Below, in pieces: positions 12,549-16,580 of a DNA stretch of 16,580 nucleotides. Numbering within the stretch: the first letter of the stretch is position 1; each line of letters begins with the position of its first letter. The stretch spans positions 1 through 16,580 of the forward strand of contig JALSPT010000034.1 of assembly GCA_026985785.1 (NCBI GenBank). Reading direction: 5' to 3'. Source of the DNA: Anaerolineales bacterium. Lineage in GTDB: Bacteria > Chloroflexota > Anaerolineae > Anaerolineales > DRMV01. The notes under the pieces were generated by a model. That model saw only the letters and a program-made list of their open reading frames with translations. It had not been told where the DNA came from and did no database searches. The position numbers and the translations under genes were made by a program.

Positions 12549-13700
12549 TCATTCCTCGGTCAGGCGCGGGTTGAGGATTTCGCCCAGCCCTTCGCCCAAC
12601 AGGCTGAAGCCCAGGGCAACCAGGGTGATCATCATGCCGGGGAAGGTAATCGGCCACCAGTAGCCCCGCGGCAGGTAGGCTTTCCCCTTGTTGAGGTCGA
12701 AGCCCCAGTCGGGCGTGGGCGGTTGCAGCCCCAGCCCCAAGAAGGCCAGCCCGGCCTCGGTGAGGATCGCGTCGGCGACGTTCAGGCTGAAAACCACCAC
12801 TAAGGTGGAAATCACATTCGGAAAGATGTACATCCCCAGAATTTCGCGCTGCTTCGCGCCCAAAGCGCGGGCGGCTTCGACGTAGAGTTCCTCTTTGATG
12901 GAAAGCACCTGCGAGCGGGTCATGCGGAAATAGGTGGGAATGTAGACCACCGAAATGGCGATCGCGATGTTGACCACGCCCGTGCCCAACACAGCGGCCA
13001 CGGCAATCGCCAGAATGAGGCCGGGGAAGGAGTAGACGCTATCCATAATGAGGGAAAGCACCCGGTCGAACCAGCCGCCGAAGAAGCCGGAAAGCAGGCC
13101 CAAGGGCACGCCAACGGCCGCGGAGAACAGCGCCGAGAGAATGGCCACGGCCAGCACCGCCCGCGCGCCCCAAATCAGGCGGCTGAGGATGTCGCGCCCC
13201 AGGTTGTCGGTGCCCAGCAAGAAGTGCGGCCCGAAGGGTTTGCCGACCTGGACGAAATCCTGGTGGTCGGCCAGGGCCTGGGCGGCGTCACGCGCCGCAA
13301 TCAGCACGGCCTGCGCCTCGCCAGCGCGCACTTTGGCAAACAGGTCTTTATCCACCTGGTAAGGGCGTGGGGTGAGGCCATACTTTTCGGCCACGATGGC
13401 CGCGGTGGTGTTGTAGAACACGGCCACCTTCAAACCCTTCTGCACCGCGGTGATGCCGCTATCCTTCGGCGCCAGCAGCACCACCTGCCCGCCGCCGGGG
13501 CGTTCGAAGGGACCGCCCACGGTGGTAATCGGGTCATAGGGGCTGATCACCGGGGCAAAAATCGTAATGGCAATGATCAACACCAGCAAAATGCCGCCCG
13601 TGACCGTCCAGTACCATTCGGCGCCATACCAGTACGCGCCGCGCAGCAGGCGGCCCATCAGGCTGGTGGGTTCTTCTCGGAGTTTTCGCGTCTTGGTCAT
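12549..13700 (-). CDS. Oligopeptide/dipeptide-type ABC transporter permease (DppC/OppC-like) with an inserted external domain
   Basis: This inner-membrane permease has 383 residues against about 280-310 for typical relatives. It has an N-terminal cytoplasmic segment and TM1 (about 32-52, ending FAPVISPYDP). The family motif LLGTDNLGRDILSRLIWGAR (161-180) comes next, then five further hydrophobic segments, and the EAA loop EAARALGAKQREILGMYIFPN (275-294) that docks on the ATPases. The extra length is a soluble insert of about 90 residues (66-155) between TM1 and GTDNLGRD, on the outer face. It includes KVAVFYNTTAAIVAEKYGL and an AVLIAARDAAQAL stretch that resemble a lobe of a periplasmic binding protein. 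The start lies 3 nt after the stop of the B gene, with weak ribosome binding, suggesting coupling. Confidence 0.9.
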   Translation of the reverse strand: MTKTRKLREEPTSLMGRLLRGAYWYGAEWYWTVTGGILLVLIIAITIFAPVISPYDPITTVGGPFERPGGGQVVLLAPKDSGITAVQKGLKVAVFYNTTAAIVAEKYGLTPRPYQVDKDLFAKVRAGEAQAVLIAARDAAQALADHQDFVQVGKPFGPHFLLGTDNLGRDILSRLIWGARAVLAVAILSALFSAAVGVPLGLLSGFFGGWFDRVLSLIMDSVYSFPGLILAIAVAAVLGTGVVNIAIAISVVYIPTYFRMTRSQVLSIKEELYVEAARALGAKQREILGMYIFPNVISTLVVVFSLNVADAILTEAGLAFLGLGLQPPTPDWGFDLNKGKAYLPRGYWWPITFPGMMITLVALGFSLLGEGLGEILNPRLTEE

Positions 13701-13703
13701 GGC

Positions 13704-14723
13704 TCAGTACCGAATGCGGGGGTCGATCCAGGCATAGAGGACATCCACCAGCAGGCTCACGCTGGCGACCAGCAAGGCAAACACCACCACCGCGCCTTGA
13801 ATCGAGGGAAAGTCGCGATAGGTGATGCGCTCGACAAGAAAGCGTCCCAACCCCGGCCACGAGAAAGTGCTTTCGGTCAACACCGCGCCGGCCAGCAACA
13901 AGGCGAATTGCAACCCCATCATGGTGATGATGGGGATGAGCGCATTCTTCAGCGCATGGCGATACACCACCGTGCGCTCCGGAATGCCGCGCGCCCGCGC
14001 CGCGGTGACGAAGTCCATCTTCAGGATCTGGAGCATGTTGGAGCGCGTCAACCGCACGAACACGCCCGAAAGGTAAAGCCCCAAGGTGAGCGCCGGCAAA
14101 GCCAGGTGCATCATGCTATCTTTGAACGCCGCCCAGTTGCCGGTCAGCAGGCTGTCGAGGGTGTAGAGGCCGGTGATGTGTTTGGGCGCCATCGCCAGGC
14201 TGCTAATGCGCCCGGCGATGGGAAACCATCTAAGCCACACCCCGAAAATGAGTTGGAACATCAGGCCCAACCAGAACACAGGAATAGCATAAATGATAAT
14301 GGCATACAGGCGGAGGGAATAATCGGCCACCGAACGCCGGTGATGGGCTGCATACGCCCCCATACCCACGCCAACCACCGCGGTCACGAACATCCCGGCG
14401 AGGGCCAGTTCCAGCGTGGCCGGGAAATGCTCCCAAATCTGCTTGGCCACCGACTGCCCGCGCACCGGGCTGAGGGTGGTGCCCAGGTCGAAGTGGAGCA
14501 AATCCCACAGGTAGTCGCCATACTGCACGTAGAGAGGCTTATCCAGCCCCAGAGTATGGCGAATTTCGTCGATGTATTCCTGCGGCGCGCCGGGGCGGAT
14601 GGACGATTTGACCGGGTCGCCGGGCATGACGCGCAGGATGAGGAACACCAAGGTGACCAGCACGAAAATCATCGGGATGGTCAGCAAGGTGCGAATGAGG
14701 AGGTAACGACCGAGAGAGCGCAT
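13704..14723 (-). CDS. Oligopeptide/dipeptide-type ABC transporter permease (DppB/OppB-like)
   Basis: This is the partner permease, 339 residues, with family length. The N-terminus RYLLIRTLLTIPMIFVLVTL is the usual TM1. It continues with RVMPGDPV (31-38), the external segment LGLDKPLYVQYGDYL, and the domain core with IYAIPVFWLGL (144-154). The EAA loop TAARARGIPERTVVYRHALK is at 240-259, and FSWPGLGRFLVE is near the C-terminus. It ends in DPRIRY, typical of the family. No clear Shine-Dalgarno precedes ATG 14723. It follows the binding-protein gene after a 92-bp gap with a terminator. Confidence 0.93.
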   Translation of the reverse strand: MRSLGRYLLIRTLLTIPMIFVLVTLVFLILRVMPGDPVKSSIRPGAPQEYIDEIRHTLGLDKPLYVQYGDYLWDLLHFDLGTTLSPVRGQSVAKQIWEHFPATLELALAGMFVTAVVGVGMGAYAAHHRRSVADYSLRLYAIIIYAIPVFWLGLMFQLIFGVWLRWFPIAGRISSLAMAPKHITGLYTLDSLLTGNWAAFKDSMMHLALPALTLGLYLSGVFVRLTRSNMLQILKMDFVTAARARGIPERTVVYRHALKNALIPIITMMGLQFALLLAGAVLTESTFSWPGLGRFLVERITYRDFPSIQGAVVVFALLVASVSLLVDVLYAWIDPRIRY

Positions 14724-14761
14724 AGGCTTTGTTCGCTAAAACGGGGGAAGAGGCAAAGGGC

Positions 14762-14796
14762 AAAAAAGGGGGGAGGGAACGGGTGCTCCCTCCCCC
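14762..14796 (-). terminator. Rho-independent terminator between binding-protein and permease genes
   Basis: A perfect 10-bp stem (14769-14778 with 14787-14796, G/C-rich) with an 8-nt loop is followed on the minus strand by C then six T (14767-14762). It lies 19 nt after the binding-protein stop codon, inside the transporter operon. Confidence 0.85.
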
Positions 14797-14815
14797 GCCG
14801 ATGGCTCGTGACGGC

Positions 14816-16477
14816 TTATTTCTTGTCGAACAGGAAGTAGTGATTGGCCATCACCGGATCGAGCACGATGCCGGTGATGTTCTTCTGAGCCACCACCAGC
14901 AGTTTACCCTGCGACAGCGGGATGGTCGGGACATCCTGCGCCCAGAGCTGCTGGATTTCATAGAACACCTTTTCGCGGTCTGCGCCCCGCAGATCGGTCG
15001 CAGCCTGCTCTTTGGCGAAGAGGGCATCCATCTCGGGCGAAGAGTAGTTGGAACCGATATCGTCCGAAGCGTCCGAGGCGGCGAAGGGATAGGTATAGTC
15101 GTCGGGATCCATGTAGTCAGGGTACCAGCCCAGCAGGAACATGCCCATCGAGCCGAATTGGTCGGTGTAGGTCGCCCACTCAGCGCTCTGGAGGTTGACC
15201 TTGATCATGCCGGTCTCTTCCAGGGCCTCTTTGACCACCGAAGCCATATCCGATTCGGTATCGCCGTAGTGGGTGGGTGTCCACCACAGGTCGATCTTCA
15301 GCGGGTTGTCGGCGCTGTAGCCTGCTTCTTGAAGCAGTTGTTTGGCCTTGGCGAGGTCGCGCTTGGGGAAGGTGTCTTTGTGGCTCCACATGCCGATCGG
15401 CACCATGGTGTAGAGCGGCTCGTGCGTGCCCTGGTAGACTTTGTCCACGATGGCCTGCCGATCGACAGCGTAAGCGATGGCCTGTCGCACCTTTGGGTCG
15501 TCGAACGGCTTCATCTTGACATTGAAGACGATGTAGCGGATGTAAGCGCCCGGCCCCTCAATGACCTGCAGGTTAGGGTTTTGTTTCAGATCAGCGTAGT
15601 CGGTGGGGTTCAGGCTCTTGAGGGCGATGTCGATTTCGCCGTTTTCCAGCGCCAGGCGCATGGTAGTGGCATCGGCAAAGTACTTGATGATGATGTTCGA
15701 AGCCTTGGGCGGCGCGCCGTACCAATTGGGGTTTGCCACCAGATCCATTTCCTGGTCGCGTGCCCACTTGGCAATTTTGTAGGGGCCAATGCCGCCGCAG
15801 GTGCTATCGGAAGCAATTTTGTCTGCCGGGTAGCATTTCGGGCTGATTGGTGCGTAGGGGTAAGTCGCTACCAGCAGCGGGAAGTAGTTGACCGCCTTCT
15901 TGAGAACAAACTTCACCGTGTAGTCATCGACCACTTCGACATGGTCCACAAAGGAAGTGACCAGCCAGTTGGGATCGCCCTGGATCTTGACCACGCGATC
16001 GATGGACCACTTCACCGCTTCGGCGTTGAAGGGCGTGCCGTCATCGAACTTAAGGCCCTTGCGCAGGTGGAAGGTATATTCCTTGCCATCTTTGCTGACA
16101 TCGTAAGAGGTTGCCAGGGCCGGTTCGAGGTCGGTCGTACCCGGCTTGTAGTGCAGTAAGGTATCCATCGTGTTGTGGAAGATTTCCCACGTGTGGAAAT
16201 CGTAGGCATTGGCCGGATCAAGGTCGGTGACCTTATCGGTCGTGCCAATCACGATGGTCTTGTTGTTGGCTGGCGCAGGAGCCTCTGTTGGGGCAGCGGT
16301 CTCTGCAGCAGCGGGAGCCTCCGTGGCCGCAGGCGCTGCTGTGGCGGCAGGCGCTTCCGTAGCCGCAGGCTTTGCTGGCGCAGGGGTGGGCGTTGCCTTT
16401 TGGCCGCACGCGGTCAGCCCCAACGCCAGCACCAGCGCCAGAGCAACCAAAATGAAGAAAGTCTTGCGTTTGTTCAC
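14816..16477 (-). CDS. Peptide/nickel-type ABC transporter substrate-binding lipoprotein (SBP family 5)
   Basis: This extracytoplasmic ligand receptor of the importer is a 553-residue preprotein. GTG 16477 is chosen because AGGAGGAG lies 5 nt upstream and a clean lipoprotein signal follows: basic NKRK, a hydrophobic core (8-21), and lipobox LTAC with Cys24. A low-complexity Ala/Pro/Thr/Glu linker (about 28-70) spaces the domain from the membrane, as in many Chloroflexota and Gram-positive lipoproteins. The mature domain has family-5 signatures: LEPALATSYDVSKDGKEYTF, LRKGLKFDDGTPFNAEAVKWS in pieces, GGIGPYKI, VRQAIAYAVDR and ALEETGMIKVNL. Two cysteines (in SPKCYPAD and DSTCGG) may form a disulfide. 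It is the first gene of the operon. The ligand cannot be read from sequence; peptides are most likely. Confidence 0.92.
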   Translation of the reverse strand: MNKRKTFFILVALALVLALGLTACGQKATPTPAPAKPAATEAPAATAAPAATEAPAAAETAAPTEAPAPANNKTIVIGTTDKVTDLDPANAYDFHTWEIFHNTMDTLLHYKPGTTDLEPALATSYDVSKDGKEYTFHLRKGLKFDDGTPFNAEAVKWSIDRVVKIQGDPNWLVTSFVDHVEVVDDYTVKFVLKKAVNYFPLLVATYPYAPISPKCYPADKIASDSTCGGIGPYKIAKWARDQEMDLVANPNWYGAPPKASNIIIKYFADATTMRLALENGEIDIALKSLNPTDYADLKQNPNLQVIEGPGAYIRYIVFNVKMKPFDDPKVRQAIAYAVDRQAIVDKVYQGTHEPLYTMVPIGMWSHKDTFPKRDLAKAKQLLQEAGYSADNPLKIDLWWTPTHYGDTESDMASVVKEALEETGMIKVNLQSAEWATYTDQFGSMGMFLLGWYPDYMDPDDYTYPFAASDASDDIGSNYSSPEMDALFAKEQAATDLRGADREKVFYEIQQLWAQDVPTIPLSQGKLLVVAQKNITGIVLDPVMANHYFLFDKK

Positions 16478-16580
16478 GGCTTCTCCTCCTTTATTGTGAG
16501 AAGTGGACTTGCCTGAAAGGCCAAGCCCCAAGAACGAATCGCTGCTCTGCCACACCTTCGGCGTAGCATGAAAGCAGCAT
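16478..16580 (-). promoter_or_regulatory. Upstream region of the transporter operon
   Basis: The AGGAGGAG ribosome-binding site (16483-16490) fixes the GTG start. An imperfect CTTGGCCT/AGGCAAG hairpin lies at about 16509-16526. An AT-rich CACAATAAA could be a -10, but no -35 at proper spacing is convincing; the promoter may lie beyond the right edge. Confidence 0.4.

Noticed and set aside
13224..14840. A 538-codon plus-strand open frame opposite the permease genes
   Set aside because: It spans two clear permease genes in antisense, is rich in His/Gln/Arg and has no recognisable domain.
14729..16159. A 476-codon plus-strand open frame opposite the binding-protein gene
   Set aside because: The minus-strand product has a lipobox and family-5 motifs throughout; this frame is its mirror with no independent ribosome-binding site or motif.

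Overview
The window is GC-rich, densely packed bacterial DNA. Several traits together suggest a member of the Chloroflexota, perhaps Anaerolineae-like: a B12-dependent (class II) ribonucleotide reductase, a lipoprotein with a long Pro/Ala/Thr linker after its lipobox, a large PBP-like protein with C-terminal Ig-like domains, a DUF4282 membrane protein, and a CoaBC whose catalytic motifs differ from those of E. coli. This placement is inferred from protein character only; no rRNA or tRNA is present to confirm it.

Layout. (1) 1-3356, minus strand: a nucleotide-reduction unit. The repressor gene nrdR comes first. The class II reductase gene nrdJ follows and runs off the left edge. nrdJ carries a 412-residue LAGLIDADG intein inserted directly before the catalytic thiyl-radical cysteine. 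A good promoter precedes nrdR, and two GC-flanked ATAT palindromes centred 31 bp apart lie between it and the start codon, which looks like NrdR autoregulation. (2) 3357-5757, plus strand: a lipid pair, cfa (cyclopropane fatty acid synthase) and a DegV/FakB-like fatty-acid-binding protein, with a strong terminator squeezed between them. (3) 5757-7644, minus strand: coaBC (coenzyme A synthesis), fused in frame to a C-terminal DUF952 domain, and a small DUF4282 membrane protein upstream of it. (4) 7758-10520, plus strand: a 920-residue class A PBP-like protein whose glycosyltransferase and transpeptidase signature residues are nearly all replaced. It looks like a catalytically dead PBP and is probably translated from a leaderless mRNA. 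(5) 10533-16477, minus strand: a complete dipeptide/oligopeptide-type ABC importer in the order binding protein, permease B, permease C, ATPase D, ATPase F. A terminator follows the binding-protein gene, so the permeases probably receive only read-through transcription. The C permease carries an extra domain of about 90 residues in its first external loop that resembles part of a solute-binding protein, and a 4x8-bp tandem repeat fills the gap before the D gene.

The items most worth a second look are the PBP pseudoenzyme, the CoaBC-DUF952 fusion, the binding-protein-like insert in the importer permease, and the intein at the reductase active site with its putative NrdR operator pair. No CRISPR array, transposon, tRNA or rRNA was seen. 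No gene-free stretch exceeds 300 bases; the longest is the divergent nrdR/cfa gap (about 255 bp).
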